From assembly GCF_019703515.2 (NCBI RefSeq), contig NC_059393.1:16116501-16180500 (forward strand): DNA of 64,000 bases. Reading direction: 5' to 3'. Positions 46,833-58,800 of this stretch are shown piece by piece. The translations under genes were made by a program, and so were the position numbers. The stretch comes from Myxocyprinus asiaticus (Eukaryota > Chordata > Actinopteri > Cypriniformes > Catostomidae). Below the pieces are notes generated by a model. That model saw only the letters and a program-made list of their open reading frames with translations, ran no database searches and was not told the origin of the DNA. The stretch's first letter is position 1, and each line of letters starts with the position of its first letter.

Positions 46833-47642
46833 AGTGTTGGGTGTAATCTAATTACAAAGTAATAAATTACTGTAATCTAATTACTGTTTTAGTACAAAAT
46901 GTAGTGTAGTGCATTACATTTGTAATTCTTGTAATCAGATTACTGTTACTTTCAATTAAGTGAATTACTTTTAATTACTTGGGTCACACATATTTCTAAA
47001 ATAATAAAGTAGAATACATTTAAACATGAATTGCGTTAATATGTAAAAGCCCGTCTCGCATAGATTGTGCAGAATTACACATTTTTACATTATTTGCAAT
47101 ACAAACTCTACAAAGACAGCACTTCCATGCAAATGAGCAGAGAAAGATTGGGGTTTTTAAAAGTGGAAGGGTTTGTGACAAGCTTAGTAAAGAAAAGAAG
47201 CAACACAGCACTAAAAGCGGCGGTCCACGGATAGAAAAACCTGCATTACTGGCTTTACATGTGGCTGGAACAGTTCGTTAAACACCGTGACATCACCCTA
47301 AACAAACTATTTTTAAAACGACGTTGCGCGTTGTACAAACGCCAGCTTCATTCTCCTAGGATGCTTTAGTTTGTCCAGGGGTGCATCTCAATCAGTTCCC
47401 TAGTTCAGTAGTCAGGGCACTGATCAGTGAGTCAGCCATTTTTAGGGCAGTCTCATTCGCAAAATCGCTCCCTAAAAAATCCCACAATGCACCGTAAAAA
47501 CCAGAGAGCAATGTTACTCACTAAGTGTCCCAATGTTCAGTGGATCAGTACCCTTACCAGTGCCTGAATTCGTGTTCACGAAATACTGATCCACGACATA
47601 GGGTGCTAAGGAGCTTGGCTTCTTCCATAGTATAAATCACCC

Positions 47643-47932
47643 TTACAAAAAATCGAGAGTTCATGGCAAATTCGCCGCAAACTTGCCGCAGATTCGCCAC
47701 TGATCATTTTCACATGCAAATGAGCTTTGCGGCAAACTTGCAGCAAATTGTCTATTGTTGCCAAAGGTTTGCCACATGTTCACTACTACCGGTGAAGAAC
47801 TGCAAACATCTGGCAGACATTTGTAGCAAATCACAAGCTCATTTGCATGTGAAAATAACAAGTGGAAAATTTGCGCCAAATTTGTGGCAAGTTTGTGGCA
47901 AATTTTCCAGAACTCTAGATTTTTTTTAAGGG
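47643..47932. repeat. Palindromic MITE family P, copy 1
   Basis: The arms 'gagagttcatggcaaatt' and, inverted, 'caaattttccagaactct' face each other around a centre with 'actaccggtgaag'. 'cacatgcaaatgagctttg' on the left pairs with 'caagctcatttgcatgtga' on the right. A second copy is at 54386-54604. ORFs in it are artefacts of the palindrome. Confidence 0.8.
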
Positions 47933-47937
47933 CAAGC

Positions 47938-47987
47938 TTTACAGTGATTCCTAGTGGTGTGGATACAGCATCATTCAAAATCAATAG
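47938..47987 (-). repeat. MITE family B, left piece
   Basis: This short piece ('ctagtggtgtggatacagca', then 'tcattcaaaatcaat') matches the inverse of the intact MITE B copy near 56425-56475. It continues after the DIRS insertion at 51865. Confidence 0.75.
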
Positions 47988-48029
47988 TTCCCTATCTGTC
48001 ACTCACTCGACGTTGTGTCGATATAGTGA

Positions 48030-48175
48030 CACTAGGGGTCACTGTTGGGAGCCCCAAACATCTCTGCTTTTTTTTAAAAAGGCCAATGAGAATTGGCGAG
48101 TGGAATTTGCATGCCACTCCCCCAGGCATACGGGTATAAAAGGAGCTGGTTTGCAACCACTCATTCAGATTTTTT
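48030..48175 (+). repeat. DIRS left inverted terminal repeat
   Basis: This region ('gtcgatatagtgacactagg' to 'ggagctggtttgcaaccac') is the inverse of 51660-51800 ('gagtggttgcataccagctc' to 'ctagtgtcactacatcgaca'). It also contains 'tataaaagg' (48136), which could act as a TATA-like promoter for the element. Confidence 0.85.
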
Positions 48176-48399
48176 CTTCAGAGCCGAGCTGTTGTATTCA
48201 GTGCACTGAATTCAATTCCCTCCAAAGACGCACCTCAAAACTGCTGAATTTACGGTGCATTTCAGCGGCTTCTCCCCCTCTGCACCCGTGGAGTGCAGAG
48301 AACGCCCCTGGGCGCTTCGGCAGAGCGAAAATAAGAGAGTATATTCTAAAAGAGTATATTTTCATTCACAAAAAGAGCGGCGCACACACGGAACGTCTT

Positions 48400-49176
48400 T
48401 TTAAAGATGCCTTTCCATTAGTGTGTTATTCCTGGTTGCGGTCATTATCTCTCCGCTTCTGACAGCCACGATCGCTGTCTTACATGTCTGGGCACTGCCC
48501 ATGCGGAGACATCATTCGTGTATGAGTCATGTCCTCATTGCGAGAACATGACCAATGGCAATGTTGCGGTCACGGTATGCTTTCGTAAGAAAGCAAGCCA
48601 CCCCAGCGGCTCCCCGCACTGGTCCTTCTACCTACGGGTTTAAGGCCACGTCGGTTAGCACTGGGGACGATTTGGGGACATCAATGGGACTTCGAAGTTG
48701 ACAGGTATCCCCCACGGACCTCCCATTTCCCAGCACGCTCGCTTGCCCCTATCAGGCTCTCGCACAAGACCGCCGGCTCGTCTCACATGAAGCGCCCCCA
48801 AGATGGGCGACCCAGGGGCGAGGAGACCCACTTCTCTGGGGCTGGTCGATAGACCACTCCATCCCCCGGTGGAGGGCCAGGAGGAGAATCTTTTGTCGCT
48901 GCATGACCATGAGGCTGCGGCACCCAAAAGCCTGATAAAAGAATGGTTCCCTCATCTCCTGGGTCACATATCCGGTGCGCATGGCTGTCGTCATGACCAC
49001 CATCCACCGTCCCATTTTGGCAGGTATGGCGCTCCAGCGGCGGACCCCCCCGCCCCTGTGCACTCAGCTGTGACACAAACACGCCCACACGGAATTGGTT
49101 CCAGTGGACTATGGGGACAAGATTCCTCCTCCCCCATCCTCGGCCAATCTTATGGTGGGCGGCAGGAGCCAGGTAA
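48400..49176 (+). other. DIRS 5' internal region, degraded gag-like stretch
   Basis: This GC-rich internal region lies between the left terminal repeat and the reverse transcriptase. Cysteine-rich coding is suggested near 48415-48560 (VCYSWLRSLSLR and, in another frame, CLTCLGTAHAE), where DIRS elements carry a gag-like gene. It is broken into several frames (47884-48462, 48803-49285), so no intact gag can be called. Confidence 0.5.
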
Positions 49177-51129
49177 GTGCTTCGATGTCCCTGGACTCCG
49201 CCCTGCCGTGAGGCCCCACCCCTTGACCTGGCACCTCGAGCTCTGCCCCACCGCAAGGCCCCACCCGCCGGTATGCCCAACATGATCATTCCCTTGGTCC
49301 CCCTTGCCCGGAGTTTGGGCGCATGGCTCGTGCTTTCCAACCTGTTGCGATGGCTGACCCGGACCGTCCGACTCGGCTACGCGATTCAGTTTGCCAGGTG
49401 CCCGCCCAGGTTCAGCGGCGTCCACTTCACCTCTGTGAAGGGCGAGAACGCAGCTACCTTGCATGCGGAAATCGCTACCCTTCTGCGCAAGGGCGCGATA
49501 GAACCTGTCCCTCCAGCCGGGATGAAGAAGGTGTTCTACAGCCCTTACTTCATCGTACCGAAGAAAGGCGGTGGGTCGCGACCAATCCTGGACCTGCGAG
49601 TACTGAACCGGGCTTTGCACAAATTCTCGTCCAAGATGCTGACGCAAAAATGCACTCTAACGAGCATCCGGCATCAAGATTGGTTTGCGGTGGTAGACCT
49701 GAAGGACACATACTGCCACGTCTTGGTCTTATCTCTACACAGACCCTTCCTGAGGTTTGCCTTCGAAGGCCAGGTGAACCAGTACATGGTCCTCCCCTTC
49801 GGCCTGTCCTTGTCCCCTCGCATCTTCACGAAGGTCGCAGAGGCAGCCCTTGCCCTGCTAAGGGAAGTGGGCATCCGCATCCTCAACTATCTCGACGACT
49901 GGCTAATCCTAGCTCACTCTCGAGAGTTGCTGTGCGCACACAGGGACCTTGTGCTCTGGCACCTCAGCCGACTGGGGCTTCGGGTCATCTGGGAAAAGAG
50001 CAAGCTCTCCCCAGTTCAGAGCATCTCTTTTCTCGGTTTGGAGTTGGACTCAGTCTCAATGACAGCGTGCCTCACGAACGAGAGCACGCAGTCGGTGTTG
50101 AACTGTCCGAAAGCGTTCAGACGGAGGACAGCGGTTCCACTGAAAATTGAAAGGCTCCTGGAGCATATGGTATCCTCAGCGGTGGCCACACCGCTCAGGT
50201 TGATGCATATGAGACCACTTCAGCACTGGCTTCAGACTCGAGTCCTGAGATGGATATGGCACCGCGGGACACATTGCGTGACCATCACGCCTATCTGTCG
50301 CCGCCTCTTCAGCCCTTTGACCGACCTTGCATTTCTATGGGCAGGGGTTCCCCTAGAGCAGGTCTCCAGGCACGTCATGGTTACAACAGATGCCTCCAAG
50401 ATGGGCTGGGGTGCCGTATGCAATGGGCATACAGCCGCCGGCTCCTGGACTGGCCCGTGGCTGTGTTGGCACATCAACTGCCTAGAGTTGTTGGCAGTAC
50501 TGCTCGCCCTGCGGAGGTTCTGGCCGTTGCTCCAGGGCAAGCACGTGTTGGTCCGGACAGACAACACAGCGACGGTAGCATACATCACCGTCAAGGCGGT
50601 CTACGCTCCCGTTGCATGTCACAACTCGCCCGCCGTCTCCTCCTCTGGAGTCAGCAGCGCCTCACGTCACTACGAGCCACTCACATCCCGGGCGACCTCA
50701 ACACCACAGCGGAGCGCTGTGACGTCAGGTTACTATCAGGGAAGAGTGGCGACTCCACCCTCAGGTGGTCCAGCTGATTTGGAGTCGATTCGGTCGAGCA
50801 CAGGTAGACCTGTTTGCTCCCACTGCCTGATTTGGTACGCCCCCTGGACTACGCAAATATGCATTTCCCCCAGTGAGCCTACTTGCACAGACCCTGTGCA
50901 AGGTCAGGGAGGACGAGGAGCAGGTCGTCCTAGTAGCAACCTACTGGTCCACCCAGACATGGTTCTCGGATCTCACACTCCTTGCGACAGCAACTGCGTC
51001 TTCCTTGGGCAGAGGACCCTCTGCCCCCGGTCGCCATGCTCTGTAGAAACTTCTCCCCCTTCGGGTAGGACCTACCATGGAACCACTCCACATGACATAC
51101 TTCCGACAAGACTCGGTAAGACCATGTGA
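49177..51129 (+). pseudogene. DIRS reverse transcriptase / RNase H, frameshifted
   Basis: A 650-codon open frame. Reverse transcriptase blocks in order: KGAIEPVPPAGMK, YFIVPKKGGGSRPILDLRVL (about residues 115-135), VVDLKDTYCHV, QYMVLPFGLSLSPRIFTKV and ILNYLDDWLILAHS with the catalytic Y-L-D-D (about residue 240). RNase H follows at about residues 400-470: VTTDASKMGWGAV, NCLELLAVLLAL and VRTDNTATVAYI. After that the expected continuation (LRATHIPGDLN) is found in the +1 frame (50250-50777), so a frameshift lies near 50585. The rest of the open frame is not meaningful protein. The overlapping minus-strand and +1 ORFs elsewhere are shadows. Confidence 0.88.
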
Positions 51130-51477
51130 TGTATTCCACTCAAAATACCCCCCCCCCTCTTTTTGAGCGGGGTGTGGTCTCTGCAGTGTCTTCCCCTTGG
51201 GAGGGACACCCCCCGACGCAGACACCTATGGCTCCCAGTCAGTTAACAAATTCCACTCTTTGGGGAGAAAAGAGAGGGAAAGAGGCCTCGGCTGGGCTAG
51301 CCTGTCCCTATAGTTGGGCAGTCGACTTGTTCCTGATGGAACATTCGATGCTCATAAGAGCATCGGGGGAGGTTACGTGATGGCCTGGTGTGCTGGCTAT
51401 GAGGCACACAGCAGACTGCCTGTCACACACCACCAGTTCACGTAACACAGTTCAAATAGTTGTGGCATTTTGTATAG

Positions 51478-51600
51478 GGACCCCTAGTGTCACTACATCA
51501 ACACAACATCGAGTGAGTGACAGATAGGGAACATCCTAGTTACTTTCGTAACCTCCGTTCCCTGATGGAGGGAACGAGACGTTGTGTCCCTCTCGCCACA
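51478..51600. repeat. DIRS internal complementary region
   Basis: The first part ('ccctagtgtcactacatcaa', then 'gagtgagtgacagataggga') is the inverse of the element's left terminus at 47990-48045. The second part ('gttactttcgtaacctccgt', then 'tgatggagggaacgag') is the inverse of the right terminus at 51805-51860. The two parts meet at about 51531. This is the template bridge used for circle formation in DIRS replication. Confidence 0.85.
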
Positions 51601-51659
51601 ACGCTGAACTACCCGCTGAAATGGCCGGGACCTGGTCTCGGCTCCTCAGCACAAAACCT

Positions 51660-51800
51660 GAATGAGTGGTTGCATACCAGCTCCTTTTATGCCTGTATGT
51701 CCGGGGAAGTGACATGCAAATTCCACTCGCCAATTCTCATTGGCCTTTTTTCAAAAAAGCAGAGGTGTTTGGGGCTCCCAAGAGTGACCCCTAGTGTCAC
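51660..51800 (-). repeat. DIRS right inverted terminal repeat
   Basis: This is the inverse of 48030-48175. It includes 'ccaattctcattggcctttt' mirrored by 'aaaaaggccaatgagaattg' on the left. The similarity is high but not perfect, for example in the cytosine run near 48120. Confidence 0.85.
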
Positions 51801-51864
51801 TACATCGACAAAATGTCTCGTTCCCTCCATCAGGGAACGGAGGTTATGAAAGTAACCAGGACAT

Positions 51865-52195
51865 TTTCTATTACAGATGCCATTGTAGAAATTCACTATT
51901 CACAGTTAGTCATGATTAATTTAAACCATGAATGAAAGTGTCCAATAAAAAGACGGTTACTGAGATTAAGTGAGTAGTATTCATCTGGTCATGTGATTTT
52001 AAAATGGCAGCCCCTATAAGGGCGCCCCTACCTAATGTAGAATAAATCAGCTTTTATACGGTTACTGATATGACTAGAGTCCTCATCTCATGTGAGTGCT
52101 CATGATTTTATACATATGTTTTTTAATATTACAATTAATTTCTTTAGGACTAAAACCTTTTTAATAGGGAAAAAATGACTGAGCGCACCTTTAAA
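51865..52195 (-). repeat. MITE family B, right piece
   Basis: This is inverse to 56114-56425. Shared phrases are 'gccattgtagaaattcacta', 'ggtcatgtgatttt' and 'gagtcctcatctcatgtgag'. The right end is 'aaatgactgagcgcaccttt'. Together with 47938-47987 it reconstitutes one MITE B interrupted by DIRS. Confidence 0.85.
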
Positions 52196-52312
52196 AGTAA
52201 TTAATAATGTGATTACTATGAAGTAACCAGTAAGTCAGTAATCTGATTACAATTTATAATAATTAGTCATTTGTAGAGAATTACTTTTTTGAGTAACTTA
52301 CCCAACATTGGA

Positions 52313-53984
52313 TGCAGCACAATTGAATTGAAAGTGTATCAAGGTGCGTTTTTTAAAAGTTGAAGTTCTTTTTACCTTTACATGACATCTAAAAAACGCA
52401 ATGCTCCTGCATGAGACATGAAAAAAACAACGAGACACAGGGCAACGGTCAGGAGACATCCATCTAAGTCATGTTAAAAAAAGTTGAAAAACTGTGCAGA
52501 CAGACACAAAAACGCATTCGGTGTGAATGGACCTTTACACTACTCATTCATGCCGAAGCTCTAAAATCTAATTTGCATTTGCGTTCAGATTCAAAAATGG
52601 CATATTGTACCAGGTTTAGTTTCACTGTCAGCAATGACATTGTTTTTGCGTTTCGTAACCAAGCACTTAAAACTGTGAGCTACAACTTCTGGTTTGAAAA
52701 AATTCAAAACGAGTTTAATTTCACAGCTTTAGCAGGAGATCTCTCTACGTGTGCAAGACTCTCCAAGTGTTCCAAGGGCACACTATCCTCATTAGATGTC
52801 AAGCTGGGGAATCTGTTTAGTGTTGCTCTTAAGATGACCTAGGCATTTTTCCAACTTCAAAAAAAACTGATTCCTGGTTTACTGTGAAGCTTCTGAACCA
52901 GTTACTATTCTGGGAGGGTTATGAATTTGAAGAAGTATAAACCCACTTCTTGCTCTATAAATATTAAGCATGTCATCTAAGAACTTTTTTGCTGACTGAA
53001 GGCTTTTGCTAATAGCCTCTGAATCACCAGATTCTCCTGGATTTACTTGCAATGCCTTTCCCACAGTAAACAGACAGCAATTTGAAAAAATGTGACAAAC
53101 AAAAGTCTTCAAAAGTGAGTAACTAGAAAACTTTACAAAACAAGGAGGCCAGGAGTCACATCCACCTCATTTAGGAAATGCGATTGTACAGTTGCCACAT
53201 AAACATTGAGATTCATAGCTATCCAAATGTTAATTCCTATTCTCAAGACTATTTGTCATTAAAGCAAATAAATTGATGAATACAGAAGGTCTACTAAGCC
53301 TTTGTAAGAGCCGCATTTAACAGGATAATGATGTGTGTGCAGATGGCGAGTCCTTAAACGCTAACAGCTTTTTAAAGTACTGGAGGATGCAAAGCAAGCC
53401 AAAAGTAAATAGCTAAATAAATAAAAAACATTGCTTTGCTCTGGTCGTTCTGGGCTGGCATGGCTATACATCGAGCCAGCTGCGTAAGCCTGCATGTACC
53501 TTTGTTGTGGTTCTACGATTGATGATCCGGAAATCTTCCTTTATTAAGCAGCTTAACACATCCTCAGTACAACAGGATTTTCATGCATTGGTGGCTTCGG
53601 GGATAGCTAGTTTATCAGCAAAGCTGGCTGCCTGCATTTCCTCTTACTTCTGGTCTTATTCCAATTGGGCAGCTCTGCCGTGCTCCAGGGAAGAGTTTAA
53701 CCTTCACGACTTGGAAGGGCCACATCTCAGTGGGTGTTTTATAAAGCAGGTTGTGAGTTTTATTGCTGTGGCTATTGCATTAAACATCCTGACTCAAACA
53801 GGGCTGACATATTCGTCCCAATTCGCATACTCATACTATGCACTAAAAGTTTGTACTTTGCTGGCGATGGGAAAGTACATTTTGAAAATGTAGCAAGATC
53901 AAATGGCGACTACTAAAACTAACTCCAACCCCAGCTAATACATACTGAATATCAGATAAAAAAAAAATTATTAATAAAATAATA
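52313..53984. other. Non-coding stretch, nothing recognised
   Basis: Two open frames (52471-52842 of 123 codons, 53507-53893 of 128 codons) have no domain, no splice context and no similarity I recognise. There is no clear repeat. Confidence 0.45.
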
Positions 53985-54860
53985 TAGCTTATAACCTTTG
54001 ACCAATAGGTGGTGCTGTCACTAATGAATATGGTGTGGCTAAGTTAGACCTGTTGTGCCAATAATATACAGTATATACATTTTCATGTCAATATGCCAAA
54101 GTGTTGCTGATACGCCCTCTTTTTTGTCTGTTGATATCAAATTCATTGATGCATTAAATGCAAACAGTTTGGTCTATCAAAAAAAATATATATATATATA
54201 TAATATTAATAAATATAATATAATATTATATTTATTTATTTATTTTTTTTTTATTTATTTTTTTTTTTGCTTTAGAAACAAATTTGGTGAAGATCCAATG
54301 AACGCTTTAGGGGGAGTTCTAAAAAGTAGGTTTTCAAATTAAAAATGACGGACAGGAAAAAACTTGAAAACTTGAAAAAAAACAAAAATTGAGAGTTCAT
54401 GGCAAATTGCTGCAAACTTGCCGCAAATTCAACACTAATTCTTTTCAAATGCAAATGAGCTTCACCACTACCGGTGAAGAGCTGCAAACTTCTGGCAAAC
54501 ATTTGCAGTAAATCACAAGCTCATTTGAATGTGAAAATAATGAGTGGCAAATTTGTGGAATGTTTGCAGCTAGTTTGCCAGAACTCTGGATTTTTTGTTA
54601 GGGAAATTGGAATAATTGTACTCTGCATGACCCAAGGAATATATAAAGACCTGTCTTATGACAATAGGCCAAAGTAATCAAATGTTATAAGTATTATTAA
54701 ATATTTGGTTATATCTTTTGACTACTGGGTGGTGCTATCCCCAAACATCTTAGGTACCTTCATGGCATGGTGCTGATGATACATATCAAGTTTCATCCCA
54801 ATACGCCAAAGAGTTGTTAAAATACAACGCTTTATGACAATTTCAAAATGGCCGTCATGC
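53985..54860. repeat. Diverged dispersed repeat, two similar segments
   Basis: 'aacctttgaccaataggtgg' with 'tgctgtcac' near 53993 resembles 'atcttttgactactgggtgg' with 'tgctatccc' near 54713. Each is followed by 'caatatgccaaag' or 'caatacgccaaag' about 80 bp on. Between them lie an AT-rich tract (54181-54270) and the palindromic MITE at 54386. The repeat class is unknown. Confidence 0.5.
54386..54604. repeat. Palindromic MITE family P, copy 2
   Basis: This shorter copy of 47643-47932 has the same edges ('gagagttcatggcaaattgc' and 'ccagaactctggatttttt') and the same centre 'actaccggtgaag'. Confidence 0.8.
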
Positions 54861-56113
54861 AATATGGCTGACCCAGGAACAGTGAGTATCTCCAAAGTCA
54901 CTTTCAAGGCAAGTCAGTCCATTCGGCGGCCATATTTGGAACACTCCAAGGCAGGCTGGGCAGCTATTTTCAATGTAAATTTTGAAAAGCGGCATGAAAT
55001 TACAGCTCCTGTCTATTTGAATAAGCAAAGACAGAAATCTCAAAAACAGTTGATCATATTTCAAATCAACAGTAAAAACCAACAATGATGGAATTTTAAC
55101 TTGTGCTTCTTTAACTGCACATGCACATTCTTAAGTTGACTGACATGCAATAGGTGATTGAAAAAGGTGATTGTCTCTTTTACCTGTAAGGCAGGACTTC
55201 CTTTTGTACATCCACTGGACGTTCCAATTTTTCCCATTCATTTTAATACCAGTGGTCTGTCTCTGCTAAATTGTCTCTGGTATCACTCAAGCATCTCTAA
55301 ACACAATTGCAAAAATAAACATTGTTTTTAAACAGCTTTCCCGAATACTCTGTCAGACTTTGGTCAGACAAACAGATAGTCTCCCACTAGTGGTGTAACT
55401 TCCTTTCCTCTTTGAGTTATGTTATAGATTGAGAGAGCTCAGAAAAAGAAGTACTCTAAACAGTTTCATTAACCCTCTGCCCTTTCTTTTCCACTTCAGA
55501 CTGAGTTTTCTTAATACAGGCTGGCGAGTAAAAGCAGCACGCTTGCTCTTGATGCGTACTTGCGGCCGTTTCCAATCGCTAAAAACCAGCAGGATCCCTG
55601 TTCAAAGCTTACAGGCCATAAAGAAACAGTGAACAATTGCTGTTCACCACTGTAGGCTTGTTCAACAAAGCAGAACCTTTGTACGCACAGACTTATTACC
55701 CAGAGAAAAGAGTCAATCAATGTTAAAAACACTTACACCAATTATTATGTTCCTAATTTTCTCCTGATGCATTATGTAGAGCATTTTCTGAGTTTACAGA
55801 AGGAGAATGTCATGAAAGATTAGTTTGGTTAGGACTGTGGTGTTTGTTTGAAGGATGCAATGCCAAATCTCTCAAATATACAATTCAGAATCAATATTTT
55901 TCCAATTTATTTATTTTATTATTATTATTATTAGCTGTTTGATTTACAATTCTGGTCATTAATGATAATTTTCAACTGTACATGATCAAATTGCTACACA
56001 TTTCCAACAAACTTTTCACTTTATTTACTCATTACACTGTATCCTTAGCATTCCGTTATATCCATTAGCTTTCCCAGTCAACTCAATGGCATGTTTTTAG
56101 GGTTAGATTAGGC
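54861..56113. other. Non-coding stretch, nothing recognised
   Basis: I see no gene or clear repeat. A short 'attattattatta' run is at 55919-55932. Confidence 0.45.
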
Positions 56114-56523
56114 TTTGAAGGTACACTCAGTAATTTTTTCCCCATTAAAAAAGTTTTACTTCTAAAGAAATGAATTGTAATTTTGAAATGTAAAAAATCA
56201 TGTCCACTCACATGAGATGAGGACTCTAGTCATATTAGTAACCTTATAAAAGCTGTTTTATTCTAAAAACAGTGCCCTTGTGGGGGCCATTTTAGAATCA
56301 CATGACCAGCTGAAAACTACTCGCTTAACCTCAGTAACCGTTTTGTTATTGTACACGTTCACTCTTGGATTAAATTAATCATGGCAGATTGTGAATAGTG
56401 AATTTCTACAATGGCACCTGTAACTGAAATGTATTGATTTTGAATGATGCTGCATCCACACCACTAGGTGTCACTGAAAGTCCAAGATGACATGACTAAA
56501 AAGTTATTGAGTGCACCTTTAAA
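56114..56523 (+). repeat. MITE family B, intact copy
   Basis: The left end 'tttgaaggtacactcagtaa' and the right end 'ttattgagtgcacctttaaa' are inverted repeats, 410 bp apart, with no ORF. It serves as the uninterrupted reference that shows where DIRS entered the copy at 47938-52195. Confidence 0.85.
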
Positions 56524-57983
56524 ACACAATTTGTGTTTTTAAGAAAGCAGTCATACATGCTTGTACACATAACACTGTGACTCAAACTTTGCGTAATAAC
56601 TGTATATGTCTGTTAACCGTTTACTATATATAATTGATTACTGTTTTTTTTTTGTTTTTTTTCTGAATTTAAAAAAAATTATTAGACTCTCAAATTAATT
56701 TGTTCTTCTATTTGAATGTGCTTCATGATGAAAAAAGCAACCAGAAATGCGCAGCATGTAATGAAAGCTATCAGAGTATATTCAGCCTCATTTCAGCAGT
56801 TTCTTCCTTTGAAATTCACAAGGCCTCATTACAGCTGTTACTATGGTAATGTGAGGGTCACTTATGTTATTTTGGCAAAGCAACAAACATTTTCTCAAGT
56901 GTTTATGTAGACTGTAGACACAAAGCGCAGCATCACCGGGAGCTTGAGCCCAAGGAAAACAAAAATAGAAATGTGCAATTTGCTAGAGGCATGTTCAGAC
57001 ATCGCCATGGTTACCAGCGACATCAGGTTTTTCTTCCCATTTTGTGTCAGAGATCAAGCTTATGTGTTCACAAGCAATTCAGTTTCTCGCATCAAGAGCC
57101 ATTTCGAGAATTGAGAGGCAAACACAAACAGGTAAATTACTTTACTTTAAAATGCATCATCATAGACAATATTGTGCAATATTACTTTTGAATGGATAGT
57201 GCAATTGTCGACCACTAAGAGGTATTAAAGCAGCTTATGTAATACATTCATAATATTTTAAAAGAATAGTTCACTTTAAGCTTTGTCTGTGTATTAAACA
57301 TCTAAAAATGTCATGCTTATAATTCTGTTATTGCTTGCAAGGTCATTCAAAATATATAAAAATGTGCCAAGGACCTAGTGTCATATGCATAGTAATTGGC
57401 ATAGCTCAAGTTTTGCTACTTGCTCAAATGGCAACAACTGTTTATTTCAATGAGCAAGCTAAGCCCAGTCAAGTCAGATTCATGCCAGCACCTGATGTGA
57501 ATTTCAGCCTTTATCACTTTCTCATCATCAGGACATTAAGGGCTCTTCCTAATGCGCTACATTAAATTTGAGGCTAAATTATCTCTCCTACGTTCTTAGT
57601 GCTAATTTAATTGCTTCCCACATGTTTGTATTCCTTGGGACACAGCGAAGCATAAAATAAAAAAAAAACCCAAGGCTAATTTTTGTGTTCTCTTCATGCT
57701 AGGTATAACGAGAAACAATGTCGCTAATTAGCTGTCACATATTCTTCCCTAGATACACACATCTGAGAAAAAGTAGTGGACTTTTTCTATTTAGATATGA
57801 TTGACACCTCATTTCAAGCAAAAGACAAAAATTAAACAAGCACAAGTAAGAACATGTTCAGCCAGCACTAGCCTAGTTGCCTGGTTGCCTAGCAGGTGTG
57901 CAAAAAAGCCTCATCTGTCAATAATTTTTGGCTAAACATGGAAGCCATGATGCTAGTAACAAAGCACTGGTATTTTGCTTTGC
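56524..57983. other. hapln4 3' flank / 3' UTR region
   Basis: This follows the hapln4 stop codon on the minus strand. A minus-strand AATAAA is at 57446-57441 (plus 'tttatt'), a possible polyadenylation signal about 540 bp past the stop. 57450-57760 is repeat-free and has paired homeodomain-type sites such as 'gctaatttaattgc' and 'cgctaattagctg'. No other coding exon is seen. Confidence 0.4.
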
Positions 57984-58436
<453 letters not shown>

Positions 58437-58619
58437 TCATTACAACAACACTGAAAAAGAGAAAAATTGCTTCAAAGTACTGTAATTTGCCTTGGTTTTA
58501 GTGTGGGTTTTATAGTTTTCATACTCAAAGTTGAGCAAAACCTGTCTTTAAGAGGAGAGATCATAGTCTAAGAGACCTGATTTCAATCATAACAAATTTT
58601 GACAAAATGTGTATGCAAT

Positions 58620-58800
58620 GGTGGCCAGCTGGTATGTGATAGCTGTGCAGTGTGTAAACCTCACTCTCCTGGCCTTAAGAGATGCACTAGTGACTGAAGC
58701 TTGAGGCTATGGGTTTATAGTCTCCTTGTTAGAACGTCCGACTCCCATGCCTGGGATCACCAGTTCGAATCCCACTTTGGGTGGGTCGAGTAGGACTGAT
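58620..58800 (+). repeat. Family S2 SINE-like repeat, plus-strand copy
   Basis: It starts 'tggccagctggtatgtgata' and ends 'cagttcgaatcccactttgg' plus 'gtgggtcgagtagg'. The B-box is well kept. It lies in the hapln4 intron between the two link exons. Confidence 0.7.

Larger units (their letters stand above)
47988..51864 (+). mobile_element. DIRS-type retrotransposon, internally deleted
   Basis: The element has inverted terminal repeats (48030-48175 against 51660-51800) and an internal complementary region (51478-51600) that mirrors both termini, the defining layout of DIRS elements, which replicate through a circle and lack ordinary LTRs. The central ORF encodes reverse transcriptase and RNase H of DIRS style. 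After about 50.6 kb the frame is broken, and the methyltransferase-like and tyrosine recombinase regions expected before the internal complementary region are not found. At about 3.9 kb it is shorter than complete DIRS elements (about 5-6 kb). It sits inside a MITE B copy. Confidence 0.88.
46833..52312. mobile_element. Outer DNA-transposon-like unit holding nested insertions
   Basis: The left edge reads 'agccagtgttgggtgtaatc' and the right edge carries the inverse 'gtaacttacccaacattgga'. The adjoining stretches (46850-46980 and 52195-52300) are both rich in AATTAC/GTAATC motifs and match in inverse orientation, which suggests the two ends of one element. Between them lie a palindromic MITE, a split MITE B and the DIRS element. 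No transposase of the outer element is seen, so it was non-autonomous or has lost its gene. An alternative is two separate copies that happen to face each other. Confidence 0.55.

Noticed and set aside
48783..49340. Long minus-strand ORF (185 codons) opposite the DIRS internal region
   Set aside because: It is antisense to a GC-rich DIRS coding region; ORFs there are shadows with no domain.
52471..53893. Two plus-strand ORFs of 123 and 128 codons
   Set aside because: They have no motifs, no consistent start context and no flanking splice signals pointing to either host gene.
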